64,000 bases of DNA from Roseobacter sp. (GTDB taxonomy: Bacteria > Pseudomonadota > Alphaproteobacteria > Rhodobacterales > Rhodobacteraceae), in contig JADFAE010000010.1 of the NCBI GenBank assembly GCA_015665415.1, positions 248,001 to 312,000 on the forward strand. Reading direction: 5' to 3'. Shown piece after piece: positions 53,702-61,524 of the stretch. Position 1 is the first letter of the stretch. Every line of letters begins with the position of its first letter. The position numbers and the translations under genes were made by a program. The notes beneath the pieces were generated by a model. It searched no databases, was not told the DNA's origin, and saw only the letters and a list, made by a program, of their open reading frames with translations.

Positions 53702-53715
53702 TTGACCAAAGTCAA
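53702..53715 (-). promoter_or_regulatory. FNR/DNR-type site TTGAC-N4-GTCAA
   Basis: TTGACCAAAGTCAA is a perfect inverted repeat of the FNR/DNR class (consensus TTGAT-N4-ATCAA for FNR; TTGAC-N4-GTCAA for DNR/NnrR). Its centre is 64 bases upstream of the TraR/DksA-like start. A TAAGGT hexamer on the - strand (53680-53675) would give a start near 53667 with the site at about -41.5. Confidence 0.5.
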
Positions 53716-53928
53716 AAAACTCGCGGGATCTGGGGAGTGTTGCGGTGGGAATGATCCAATATGAGAGTAAATTGGCCACAGCAGCGTCGCCAGGCCCGTT
53801 TTGCTGGGGGCAGTCAGTTTGGGGGCAGAGCGCTGCCATCGGGGATTTGCGCAACCGCAAGCGGCGCGGGTGCCGTGACAGAACAGAGGGGAGCGCCTGA
53901 CCCTGGGTGGGATAAGCGACGTTTCGGA

Positions 53929-53952
53929 AATCGTCCGCGGGACGATTGTTTT
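53929..53952 (+). terminator. Hairpin followed by T-run upstream of the HEPN-like gene
   Basis: AATCGTCC (53929-53936) pairs with GGACGATT (53940-53947) around GCG, followed by GTTTTAC. It looks like an intrinsic terminator but has no + strand gene before it, so it may be a leader element or end of an unseen RNA. Confidence 0.45.
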
Positions 53953-54006
53953 ACTCCCTGTTCTCCCACAATATCTTTCTGCGTCATTTCGAGAGCGAGA
54001 ACACAT

Positions 54007-54594
54007 ATGCCAATTCACAACGGAAAACTGGCTGTCGAGGACATTTTACCTGAGGACTTTTTTCACAGCCTGGGTGTCTACCTTCAAACCTGTGCCCATG
54101 TTGAAATGTCAGCCTGCGCCTTAATTGCTTGTTTAGAGGGGTTAGATCCGGAAAACGCTGATTGGGAGCTTAGGTATTTCAAACTGCGAAAAATGGGCAC
54201 GACGCCTATGATACAGAGCCTCCGAGTCTCCGTGGAACAGGCTGAAGAATACGGTTTTTCCAAACAACTGGAGGAGCTTTCTGAGTGGCTCCACAATTTC
54301 AAGTCCAACCGGCATCAAGCCGTTCACGGAGCATTCATCGCTACAGGCCGGTACTACAAAGTTGACTATGTGCAGCAGGTTGGGAAGGGGGAAAAAGCTC
54401 AATACAAACGCACCCGAACTCTCGTGATTGAACCCGGAATTGACGAGGTCTGCACTGATGCGAACCGCATTTTTTTGCTGCTTGTTGAAATGTTGGAGAC
54501 CGTCGAGGAAGGTCTATGGGACAAAGTGCGCCGGACGTCTATGCCATCTGTAGGCCACCCAAAGTGGCCCAACCCGACACCTGTCGAAAAATAG
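54007..54594 (+). CDS. Unknown protein with HEPN-like RX4H motif
   Basis: A 195-residue, largely helical protein not assigned to a family by reading. The segment LSEWLHNFKSNRHQAVHGAF contains Arg102 and His107 in the RX4H spacing of HEPN ribonucleases, followed by Gly as in many HEPN and DUF4145-like proteins. The AT-richer codons and gene-poor flanks differ from neighbouring housekeeping genes, suggesting acquisition. ATG 54007 (MPIHNGKLAVED) is preceded by GAGAGCGAGA. It lies on the other strand from lepA and ends 200 bases from it. No partner antitoxin gene is evident next to it. Confidence 0.6.
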   Translation: MPIHNGKLAVEDILPEDFFHSLGVYLQTCAHVEMSACALIACLEGLDPENADWELRYFKLRKMGTTPMIQSLRVSVEQAEEYGFSKQLEELSEWLHNFKSNRHQAVHGAFIATGRYYKVDYVQQVGKGEKAQYKRTRTLVIEPGIDEVCTDANRIFLLLVEMLETVEEGLWDKVRRTSMPSVGHPKWPNPTPVEK

Positions 54595-54669
54595 GTGCGA
54601 TCACATTTGCGGTCGGACGCTGATGGACGTGCCACTGGTTGGGCATTTGCAAGCGCCTGTGAATTGAAA

Positions 54670-54687
54670 ACGGGGCCGAAGCCCCGT
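54670..54687 (+). terminator. Hairpin after the HEPN-like gene
   Basis: ACGGGGC (54670-54676) pairs with GCCCCGT (54681-54687) with loop CGAA, followed by CTAAC. It could end the HEPN-like transcript, though the T-run is absent. Confidence 0.45.
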
Positions 54688-54775
54688 CTAACAACCTCTG
54701 AATAGGTTGCGATTTCACCGCAGAACACCCAGGTGTGGGCACGCTAGTTGGCTGCGCCAACCGCTGTCGCCCACC

Positions 54776-54817
54776 CGCCTTGAAGATGGACAGCTTTAGC
54801 TGTCCATCTTCAAGGCG
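54776..54817. repeat. 19-bp perfect inverted repeat over the lepA stop codon
   Basis: CGCCTTGAAGATGGACAGC (54776-54794) and its exact reverse complement (54799-54817) flank a four-base spacer TTTA that includes most of the lepA stop codon (54796-54798). The right arm codes for the last residues of LepA (ALKMDS). No T-run follows, so it is not a typical terminator. Confidence 0.8.
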
Positions 54818-56595
54818 CTAATAAACGCTTCCTGCGGGATGTCGACCTTGCCGAACTGACGCATCTTTTTCTTACCCTTCTTCTGCTTCTCCAGCAGTTT
54901 CTTCTTACGGGTTGCGTCCCCGCCATAACATTTTGCGGTCACGTCCTTGCGCATCGCCGACAGGGTCTCGCGCGCGATCACCTTGCCGCCAATAGCCGCC
55001 TGGATCGGGATCTTGAACATATGGCGCGGGATCAGGTCTTTGAGCTTTTCGACCATGGCCCGGCCCCGGGCCTCGGCGCGGTCGCGGTGCACCATCATCG
55101 ACAGCGCATCCACCGGCTCATCGTTCACCAGCACCGACATCTTGACCAGATTGTCCTGCTCATAGCCGGTCATCTGATAGTCAAAGGAGGCATAGCCCTT
55201 GGTCACCGATTTCAGCCGGTCGTAAAAGTCAAACACCACCTCGTTGAGCGGCAGGTCATAGACCGCCATGGCGCGGCTGCCGGCATAGGTGAGATCCATC
55301 TGGATCCCGCGGCGGTCCTGGCACAGCTTCAGCACGTCGCCCAGATATTCATCCGGCACCAGAATGGTCGCCTTGATGCGCGGCTCTTCCAAATGATCCA
55401 CGATGGTGAGGTCGGGCATATCGGCCGGGTTATGCAGCTCGATCATCTCACCGTCCCGCATATAGACGTGATAGACCACGCTTGGCGCGGTGGTAATCAG
55501 CTCGATGTTGTATTCGCGCTCGATCCGGTCGCGGATCACCTCCAGATGCAGCAGCCCAAGGAAGCCACAGCGAAAGCCAAAGCCCAGCGCCGCAGAGGTC
55601 TCCATCTCAAAGCTGAAAGAGGCATCATTCAGCGCCAGCTTGTCGATGGCGTCGCGCAGGTCTTCGAATTCGGCGCTGTCCACCGGGAACAGGCCACAGA
55701 AGACCACCGGCTGCGCTGGCTTAAAGCCCGGCAGCACCTCATCGGTGCCCTTTTTCTCATGGGTGATGGTATCGCCCACACGGGTGTCGCGCACCTGTTT
55801 AATCGAGGCGGTCAGGAAACCGATCTCGCCGGGGCCCAGTTCCTCGATCACTTCCATTTCGGGGCGGAACACCCCGATACGGTCCACATGATGGGTGGAG
55901 CCATTGGAGAGCATCTTGATCCGCTCGCCCTTTTTCAGCACCCCGTCCATGATCCGCACCAGAACGATCACGCCGAGATAGGCGTCGTACCAGCTGTCCA
56001 CCAGCATCGCCTTCAGCGGCGCATCGCGGGTGCCGGTTGGGGCAGGCAGATCCTTGACGATGCTTTCCAGTGTTTCGTGGATGCCCTGGCCGGTTTTGGC
56101 CGAGACCTGAATGGCGCCGGTGGCCTCGATGCCGATGACATCTTCGATCTGCTCCGCCACCCGGTCACAGTCGGAGGCCGGCAGGTCGATCTTGTTCAGC
56201 ACCGGCACGATCTCGTGGTCGGCTTCCATGGCGTGGTAGACATTGGCCAGGGTCTGCGCCTCAACGCCCTGGGTGCTGTCGACCACCAGCAGAGAGCCTT
56301 CAACCGCACGCATCGAGCGCGAGACCTCATAGGCGAAATCGACGTGACCCGGCGTGTCGATGAGGTTGAGCACATAGGCCTCACCGTCATCGGCCTTGTA
56401 ATCGATGCGCACCGTGTTGGCCTTGATGGTGATGCCGCGCTCGCGCTCGATATCCATCGAGTCCAGGAGCTGCGCCTTCATATCACGGTCTTCCACCGTT
56501 CCGGTCTCTTGGATGAGCCGGTCAGCGAGGGTGGATTTGCCATGGTCGATATGGGCGACGATGGAGAAATTGCGGATTTTGGCCAGATCAGTCAT
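54796..56595 (-). CDS. lepA: Elongation factor 4 (LepA), ribosomal back-translocase
   Basis: A 599-residue translational GTPase. G1 is [16 protein letters not shown]; the G2/G3 region contains [15 protein letters not shown] and [18 protein letters not shown]4 is VLNKIDLP; and G5 is [10 protein letters not shown]. Domains II, III and V follow, with the LepA-specific C-terminal domain ([73 protein letters not shown]). Its 3' end forms part of a 19-bp perfect inverted repeat, and unfamiliar genes flank it on both sides. Confidence 0.97.
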   Translation of the reverse strand: MTDLAKIRNFSIVAHIDHGKSTLADRLIQETGTVEDRDMKAQLLDSMDIERERGITIKANTVRIDYKADDGEAYVLNLIDTPGHVDFAYEVSRSMRAVEGSLLVVDSTQGVEAQTLANVYHAMEADHEIVPVLNKIDLPASDCDRVAEQIEDVIGIEATGAIQVSAKTGQGIHETLESIVKDLPAPTGTRDAPLKAMLVDSWYDAYLGVIVLVRIMDGVLKKGERIKMLSNGSTHHVDRIGVFRPEMEVIEELGPGEIGFLTASIKQVRDTRVGDTITHEKKGTDEVLPGFKPAQPVVFCGLFPVDSAEFEDLRDAIDKLALNDASFSFEMETSAALGFGFRCGFLGLLHLEVIRDRIEREYNIELITTAPSVVYHVYMRDGEMIELHNPADMPDLTIVDHLEEPRIKATILVPDEYLGDVLKLCQDRRGIQMDLTYAGSRAMAVYDLPLNEVVFDFYDRLKSVTKGYASFDYQMTGYEQDNLVKMSVLVNDEPVDALSMMVHRDRAEARGRAMVEKLKDLIPRHMFKIPIQAAIGGKVIARETLSAMRKDVTAKCYGGDATRKKKLLEKQKKGKKKMRQFGKVDIPQEAFISALKMDS

Positions 56596-56707
56596 GGTCA
56601 GGCGTATGATTTGGAATCAGCGATTGGTCAAGGTGGGATAACACCCTCATAGGCACCCCCAAAGGGACTATCGTTTCTTACCACAGGCAATCAGGCGCAT
56701 ATTTCTG

Positions 56708-57799
56708 ATGAACTCCCACAAGACAGATTCGCTACAGAAGCTCCCACAAGAGGAATTGCAGCTTCTGCTGGTGCGATACACGCTGCGGGCCTTCCCTGCC
56801 GTCAACCCCGACACAAGCGCCAAATCGTTTGATGAAGTGTTTTTTCTTCGGCACGCTCGTACATTGCTTGCCATGTGCTGTTTTGTCACTGAATCTTCAC
56901 CAGAAATACGACGGGCTGCACAACATGCGGCTTCCTCTGCCAGAGAATACGAACCGTTCAAACTTCAAACTGCAACTTCGATCGCAATCAAGTCCGCTGC
57001 CGATGCCCTTCTTTTGAAGGATGCAAAAAAGAAAAAGCAAAAAGCAATCAAGACAATCGAGTTAATCCCCTTTTCTGATTTTCACGCTCAAGCCCAAAGG
57101 GATCTCGATACTATTAGAAAGACATCAACTTCAGTCATTATTTTCGACCGTCCGCTTTGGACGCATCCCGTGGAGATCATGGATCCTTATCAGCCACTTC
57201 CCTTTCCAGACTTGGAAGAAGTAGTGCTTCAGCTAGGTTTCTGGCAGGACTGGTACAAAGGCTTCCTCGACGGCAAGCCGCTCGACTGGGAGCTGCAACG
57301 CCGGGTGGCGCTGATTGACGATGCCATCTGGGAGGCAGGCCCCGAGGCCGTTGCCAAGGAAATCGAGTGCATTCGGGCGAAGTTTGAGCTGGAGCAAGAG
57401 ATTGCGGCCCTGAAAGAGCAGCTCAGCGCTCAACAACAAATCTCGACCAGAAACCCGCAGATTGGCGACAACGGCGGCCCGCCTTTGGATGGTCCTGCGG
57501 CCAAAGCCTTCAAGAAAGATCTGGTTTTGATCTGGTCGGACATCGAAGAACTGGAATCTGAACTCTCCAAGCCAGAGCCCTCTCCGCCTGTCCTGAAACG
57601 CATTGCCCAATCTTTTTCTGAAATTGCCCTAAGGATTGCGGCTTATTGCGGCACTACACTGGATACCATCGTCAAAGAAGGGGCAAAGACAATCGGGAAA
57701 GGCGCCGGCGGGCTTATCGTAGCTGAATACGTTAAACCCGGTACCGTCGAAGCCGTTGCCAAGGCGATAGGCAAATATCTCTCTACGCATGCAAACTAG
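56708..57799 (+). CDS. Unknown accessory protein with FW-x2-WY and GDNGGPPL motifs
   Basis: A 363-residue protein I cannot assign to a named family. Residues 1-165 are charged and helical, with a Lys-rich stretch (LLLKDAKKKKQKAIK, about 101-115). Residues about 172-220 contain LQLGFWQDWYKGFLDGKPLD and WEAGPEAVAKEIECI, then a coiled coil (225-245). GDNGGPPLD lies at 253-261. The C-terminal 60 residues look amphipathic or weakly hydrophobic (AAYCGTTLDTIVKEGAKTIGKGAGGLIV). The FW/WY segment plus (H/D)NGGPPL combination recurs, by memory, in uncharacterised alphaproteobacterial proteins. It is AT-richer in its first half than its neighbours, and divergent from lepA. Confidence 0.65.
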   Translation: MNSHKTDSLQKLPQEELQLLLVRYTLRAFPAVNPDTSAKSFDEVFFLRHARTLLAMCCFVTESSPEIRRAAQHAASSAREYEPFKLQTATSIAIKSAADALLLKDAKKKKQKAIKTIELIPFSDFHAQAQRDLDTIRKTSTSVIIFDRPLWTHPVEIMDPYQPLPFPDLEEVVLQLGFWQDWYKGFLDGKPLDWELQRRVALIDDAIWEAGPEAVAKEIECIRAKFELEQEIAALKEQLSAQQQISTRNPQIGDNGGPPLDGPAAKAFKKDLVLIWSDIEELESELSKPEPSPPVLKRIAQSFSEIALRIAAYCGTTLDTIVKEGAKTIGKGAGGLIVAEYVKPGTVEAVAKAIGKYLSTHAN

Positions 57800-58142
57800 T
57801 CTTGCCCGTTTCAAATCAGCCCGTCACATCTGTGACGGGCACGCGTCCGCCCGCCCCACGGCGGGCGCGTTCCGCACCCACCCGGGCGAACGCTTGCGGC
57901 TCATTTGAAATGAAGCCCTTTGGTTCGGTCTGTGGCAGTCGAGTGCCCCATCGATCTGCCAAGGCCCCACCAGCCACTCCCCCACCGTTCACAGTCATCC
58001 CATCGCAAATAACGCAAGATTTCCCGGCGAATTCCTGCGCAATTCAGGCTAGGGATTAACCACGATTGAATCCTCTGCGCAGTTTCGGCATATTCCCGCA
58101 AAACCGGATCAAAATCCGGACAGCGATCACGAGGGACATCTG
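57800..58142. other. 343-base intergenic region with two hairpins
   Basis: GCCCGTCACA (57819-57828) pairs with TGTGACGGGC (57831-57840) over a two-base loop. An adjacent imperfect stem ACGCG-CCCGCC/GGCGGGCGCGT lies at 57841-57871. They may end the upstream gene, although neither has a T-run. No ORF is credible, and no operator was recognised before the next gene. Confidence 0.5.
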
Positions 58143-58496
58143 ATGACACTGCCATTTCCCAGCCTGCGCCGCGCAGGGTTTTGTGCCCTGTTGGCTGCTC
58201 AGGTTTTTGCCGTCCAGACCGTTGCGCAATTCGCCATGACACAGCCCGCCCAGGCCGGGGTGATTGAGCGTGCCTGCCGCAGCTCGGACCGCTCCGCAGC
58301 CAATCCCTCGCTCTGCCGCTGCATCCAAAAGGTCGCCAACGCCCGCCTCACCGTCGGCGAACGCAAGACCGTCTCCAAATGGTTTGACGACCCGCACCAG
58401 GCCCAGGTGGTGCGCCAATCCAGCAATGCCCGCGATGAACGCCTCTGGGAGCGCTACAAGCTGTTTGGCGCCACCGCCGCCAAGACCTGCGGCTAG
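58143..58496 (+). CDS. Small secreted four-Cys protein (often labelled arginine transporter)
   Basis: A 117-residue exported protein. The signal peptide is about 1-38 (ALLAAQVFAVQTVAQFAMTQPAQA). The mature domain is VIERACRSSDRSAANPSLCRCIQKVANARLT, then DDPHQAQVVRQSSNARDERLWERYKLFGATAAKTCG, with four Cys residues likely paired in the periplasm. The CxCI and HQAQVVRQS motifs recur in a Rhodobacteraceae family that is sometimes called arginine transporter. Nothing here supports transport: there is no membrane domain. GAGGGA precedes ATG 58143. Confidence 0.8.
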   Translation: MTLPFPSLRRAGFCALLAAQVFAVQTVAQFAMTQPAQAGVIERACRSSDRSAANPSLCRCIQKVANARLTVGERKTVSKWFDDPHQAQVVRQSSNARDERLWERYKLFGATAAKTCG

Positions 58497-58776
58497 GCAG
58501 TTCTTTCCCCATCCCTGTCCTAAAATCCGCACCGGCGCTGGCGCGCTACTTTGACCTCTTGCCTGAATTCAGCGCTCGAGCTGACTGTTGGCACGCCGCC
58601 GGGAACATTTCGTAAAGTTAAAACCACCCATTTCGCGCCTGATCTAGGCAAACGCCGCTTTCCCCCACCCAAACCATACTACTTTAGGGGGAACGGCAGT
58701 TGCAAAGGCACCCTTGACCATAATCTGCCGCCCTAGGAAACTATCGGTAGTTAATCATTTTTTTTGGAGTACCTAC

Positions 58777-59742
58777 ATGTTGATGAAGGGGGTTACCCTC
58801 AGGGGGCTGGAGGTTTTTGAAACCCTGGCCAAGACCGGTTCGGTGGCCCAGACCGCCGAAGCGACTGGCCTTAGCCAGCCGGCCGTCAGCCAACAGTTGC
58901 GCAACCTTGAAAAGGCCCTCGGGACGGATCTGGTCGATCATGGCCGCCGTCCAATGGTGCCAACCTCTGCCGGACGCAGTTTCCTGACCCGCACCGAAGC
59001 CATCCTGTCAGAGCTGCGCCTGGCGCAGAGCGAACTGTCGATGATGGATCTGAGCCACCTGCCTGCGCTCTCCATCGGTTTGATCGATGATTTTGACAAT
59101 GATCTGACTCCCCGCCTGGTCACGGCCCTCGCAGAAAGCCTCACTGAGTGCCGCTTCAAGATGATCACCGCCTCGAGCCATGACATCCTGAGCGCCATCC
59201 TCGCGCGCGAACTTCACATCGCGGTCACTGCCACCACCGGCGAGCCGCAAGAGGGGCTGATCGAATTCCCCTTGGTGCGCGATCCCTTCATTCTGGTGGC
59301 CCCCAAAGGCTTCATCCCTCAGGCAACACAGGCAGAGGCGCTGCTCGATCAGCTGCCCTTGCTGCGCTACGCAGGCGATCAGCTGATATCCCAGCAGATC
59401 GAGGCCCAGCTGCAGCAACACCAAAGTGAATTTGAGAATCGCTTTGAGATCGGCTCGCATCTGGCGCTTATGGCCATGGTCGCTCGCCGCATCGGCTGGG
59501 CGGTCACCACCCCGCTTGGCTATATGCGGGCGGCCCGTTTCCATGACCAGATCGAGGCCTTCCCGCTGCCCTTTGCAGGATCAGCACGCCGCATCTCCCT
59601 ATTTGCCAGCAGCGATTGGGCCGACCAATTGCCGCGGACCGTGGCCCAGACCATCCAAGGGTTGATCAAGCGCCAGATGGTGGATCCGGCCATCGCCCGG
59701 CTGCCCTGGCTGGCAGAGGATTTCAAGCTGATCGAGACCTAG
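58777..59742 (+). CDS. LysR-family transcriptional regulator
   Basis: A 321-residue regulator. The winged HTH (about 5-65) is LRGLEVFETLAKTGSVAQTAEATGLSQPAVSQQLRNLEKALGTDLV. The effector domain (about 95-295) includes LSIGLIDDFDNDLTPRLVTAL and VRDPFILVAPKGFIP. GGAG lies seven bases before ATG 58777; a second ATG at 58783 is close by. No divergent partner gene indicates the regulon. A hairpin terminator follows the stop, and the LMW phosphatase gene converges on it. Confidence 0.9.
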   Translation: MLMKGVTLRGLEVFETLAKTGSVAQTAEATGLSQPAVSQQLRNLEKALGTDLVDHGRRPMVPTSAGRSFLTRTEAILSELRLAQSELSMMDLSHLPALSIGLIDDFDNDLTPRLVTALAESLTECRFKMITASSHDILSAILARELHIAVTATTGEPQEGLIEFPLVRDPFILVAPKGFIPQATQAEALLDQLPLLRYAGDQLISQQIEAQLQQHQSEFENRFEIGSHLALMAMVARRIGWAVTTPLGYMRAARFHDQIEAFPLPFAGSARRISLFASSDWADQLPRTVAQTIQGLIKRQMVDPAIARLPWLAEDFKLIET

Positions 59743-59786
59743 TTCTCAACCGCACACCGCCCTGCGGCATGGCTCTGCCGTGGGGC

Positions 59787-59814
59787 AAACACCTCCCGCC
59801 CGTGAGTGTTTTTT
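59787..59814 (+). terminator. Terminator of the LysR gene
   Basis: AAACAC (59787-59792) pairs with GTGTTT (59806-59811) over a 13-base loop, followed by further T residues to 59814. It lies about 45 bases after the LysR stop. Confidence 0.65.
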
Positions 59815-59825
59815 GGGGGCGCGGC

Positions 59826-60269
59826 TCAGCTCCTGATCCGCTGCTCCAGGCCCTTGGCAGCCTGCTCGATCAGATCCAGGCAGCCATCAAAATCACGGGT
59901 GTAATAGGGATCTGGCACATGATCCACTTCCGATTCTGGCGCGTAGGTGGTGAACAGCTGCACGGGAACGTTCTTTCCCGCTGGGCGCTGCGCCTCAATG
60001 GCTTCCAGGTTGCTGTGGTCCATCGCCAGGATCAGATCAAAGCGATCAAAATCCGCCACACCGAACTGCCGCGCCCGCAGATCGCTGGCATCCAGTCCGC
60101 GCCGGTTCAGCGCTGCCTGCATCGCCCCATAGGGGGGCTCATCGCAATGATAGCCCGCCGTCCCTGCACTGTCGGTTTCGACCTCAGGGCAGAGCCCGCG
60201 AAACACAGCTTCGGCTGCGGGGGAGCGACAGATGTTGCCGAGGCAAACAAACAGAATACGTCTAGGCAT
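59826..60269 (-). CDS. Low-molecular-weight protein tyrosine phosphatase
   Basis: A 147-residue phosphatase. The P-loop CLGNICRS carries catalytic Cys9 and Arg15 (C-X5-R-S). DPYYTRDFDGCLDLIEQA near the C-terminus holds the general-acid Asp. The fold is otherwise complete (DLRARQFGVADFDRFDLILAMDHSNLEAI). Bacterial members act on tyrosine-phosphorylated proteins, often with a kinase that controls polysaccharide export; no such kinase gene is here. The open frame reaches 60437, but MPRRILFVCLGN is the family start. Confidence 0.93.
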   Translation of the reverse strand: MPRRILFVCLGNICRSPAAEAVFRGLCPEVETDSAGTAGYHCDEPPYGAMQAALNRRGLDASDLRARQFGVADFDRFDLILAMDHSNLEAIEAQRPAGKNVPVQLFTTYAPESEVDHVPDPYYTRDFDGCLDLIEQAAKGLEQRIRS

Positions 60270-60425
60270 ATGACTTTGGCTCCCTTTGCCCCCCCTTGAT
60301 AGGAGATCCCGGCGCAATGGCAAAGGCCGCAGTTCGACCTCGGGGGCTGAACCTGGCGAGCTGCCTCGTTGGCAATCCAGCTCGCAACCAGGAGGCAGAG
60401 CGCCACGGCTGATCCTGGGTGGCGA

Positions 60426-60450
60426 AAAGCCCGCCACACGGGCGGGCTTT
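60426..60450 (-). terminator. Terminator of the copper-chaperone gene
   Basis: AAAGCCCGCC (60426-60435) pairs with GGCGGGCTTT (60441-60450), a 10-bp stem. Read on the - strand it is followed by TCGCC. It stands about 70 bases beyond the PCuAC stop codon. Confidence 0.55.
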
Positions 60451-60519
60451 GGGCGCGAAGGAGGGCTGCAAAGCAGCCTGACGCCGCGCCCCCCCCTTCT
60501 CTTGATGATATAGCTGCCC

Positions 60520-60999
60520 TCAGTTCGAATGGGTCATATGGCCGCCCTGACCCGGCTTGCGCTCCAGATCAACGGGGATCTCGATCGCGATTTCACCGGC
60601 GTTTTTGAACACCAGGGTGACCGGCACCATGTCCCCGTGCTTCAACTCCTGGTTCAGCCCCATGAACATCACATGGTCGCCCCCACGCTGCAGCATGTGG
60701 CTGCCGCTCGCCGGGATGGCAAAACCCTCTTCGACATGCATCATCTTCATCACGCCATCACCCGTTTCCATATGCGTGTGCAATTCAACACGTTTGGCAA
60801 TATCAGAGCGCACATCGATCAGCTGGTCAGCCTCAGCGCCCATATTCATGATTTCCATGAAGGCGGCCCCGCTGGTCGACATCTTTGTCGACACCCGGGC
60901 GTATTGATCATGCACCATGATCTTGGCCCCTTCGGCGGTGGCTGCTCCAGCAAAGGACACGGCGGCAACGGCCGCAAGCAATACGGATTTCAGGGACAT
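60520..60999 (-). CDS. PCu(A)C copper chaperone
   Basis: A 159-residue periplasmic protein. The signal peptide is about 1-22 (SVLLAAVAAVSFAGAATA). Copper ligands of the family are visible: HTHMETGDGVMKMM with M/H residues, and HMLQRGGDHVMFMGL with the HxnM pattern. The C-terminus (PGQGGHMTHSN) is His/Met-rich. PCu(A)C hands Cu(I) to cytochrome c oxidase. AGGAGA precedes ATG 60999. The next gene upstream on the same strand (61055) is a copper-type exported protein. Confidence 0.92.
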   Translation of the reverse strand: MSLKSVLLAAVAAVSFAGAATAEGAKIMVHDQYARVSTKMSTSGAAFMEIMNMGAEADQLIDVRSDIAKRVELHTHMETGDGVMKMMHVEEGFAIPASGSHMLQRGGDHVMFMGLNQELKHGDMVPVTLVFKNAGEIAIEIPVDLERKPGQGGHMTHSN

Positions 61000-61054
61000 C
61001 TCTGTCTCCTCTCTTAGGTCAGGTTTCTGTAGAATTTCGGTGTGGGTCTGGACG

Positions 61055-61405
61055 TCAGCCCAGTGCAGGTGGTGCCCGCGCCAAAGCCTGCACCACCGTC
61101 CAATGCCCCTGCAGCCTGGCAGGCCACAAGCGATCAAAGGCCTGCCCACCATAGCTGTGCAACGCCAGCGCATCCGGCACCGACACGGCATCAAGCAGGT
61201 TCATCACGCAGTCGGGGCAAAAATGGGGGGGCTGGATCGGCTGACCTTCATCATCGATAAAGACAATCACCGGCCCACTGCCAGAGCAGATCACCATCTG
61301 CCCGGTCGCATCTCGCGCACCCTTCATACTGGCTGCCGCATGCCCCGTAAGGGTCACAACCAAAGCCAGTGCCAAGACCAGATATATTCGCAAGAGTCGC
61401 GCCAT
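61055..61405 (-). CDS. DUF2946-like exported CxxC protein
   Basis: A 116-residue protein with an N-terminal signal or anchor helix (about 3-25, LLRIYLVLALALVVTLTGHAAA). The mature part carries GQMVICSGSGPVIVFID and PPHFCPDCVMNLLDA, with a CxxC pair. The pattern resembles DUF2946-type proteins that sit near copper genes. It is 55 bases upstream of the PCu(A)C gene on the same strand, so a copper-handling role is likely. ATG 61405 starts the hydrophobic helix; the frame extends to 61441. Confidence 0.75.
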   Translation of the reverse strand: MARLLRIYLVLALALVVTLTGHAAASMKGARDATGQMVICSGSGPVIVFIDDEGQPIQPPHFCPDCVMNLLDAVSVPDALALHSYGGQAFDRLWPARLQGHWTVVQALARAPPALG

Positions 61406-61469
61406 GACACCGGATATGCCCTCGCCATGGCGTCGCTGCAAGTTGTAAATGAAATACGCCTATAACGGC

Positions 61470-61500
61470 AAAACGCCGCACATCTGAGGATGCACGGCGC
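61470..61500 (-). terminator. rpmB terminator
   Basis: On the - strand CGCCG (61499-61495) pairs with CGGCG (61478-61474), with inner CATC/GATG pairing, followed by TTTTG. It is 25 bases after the rpmB stop codon. Confidence 0.65.
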
Positions 61501-61524
61501 TTGGTAATCTTCAGAGAGAAAAGC

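Larger units (their letters stand above)
53645..54006. other. 362-base intergenic region with an FNR/DNR-type site and a hairpin
   Basis: Between the divergent TraR/DksA-like and HEPN-like genes. It contains the FNR/DNR-type palindrome at 53702-53715 and a hairpin at 53929-53952, each listed separately. No ORF with normal composition is seen. Confidence 0.5.

Noticed and set aside
55021-56652. Long 543-codon + strand frame opposite lepA
   Set aside because: lepA is complete on the - strand with all G motifs; the other frame is a GC-bias shadow.
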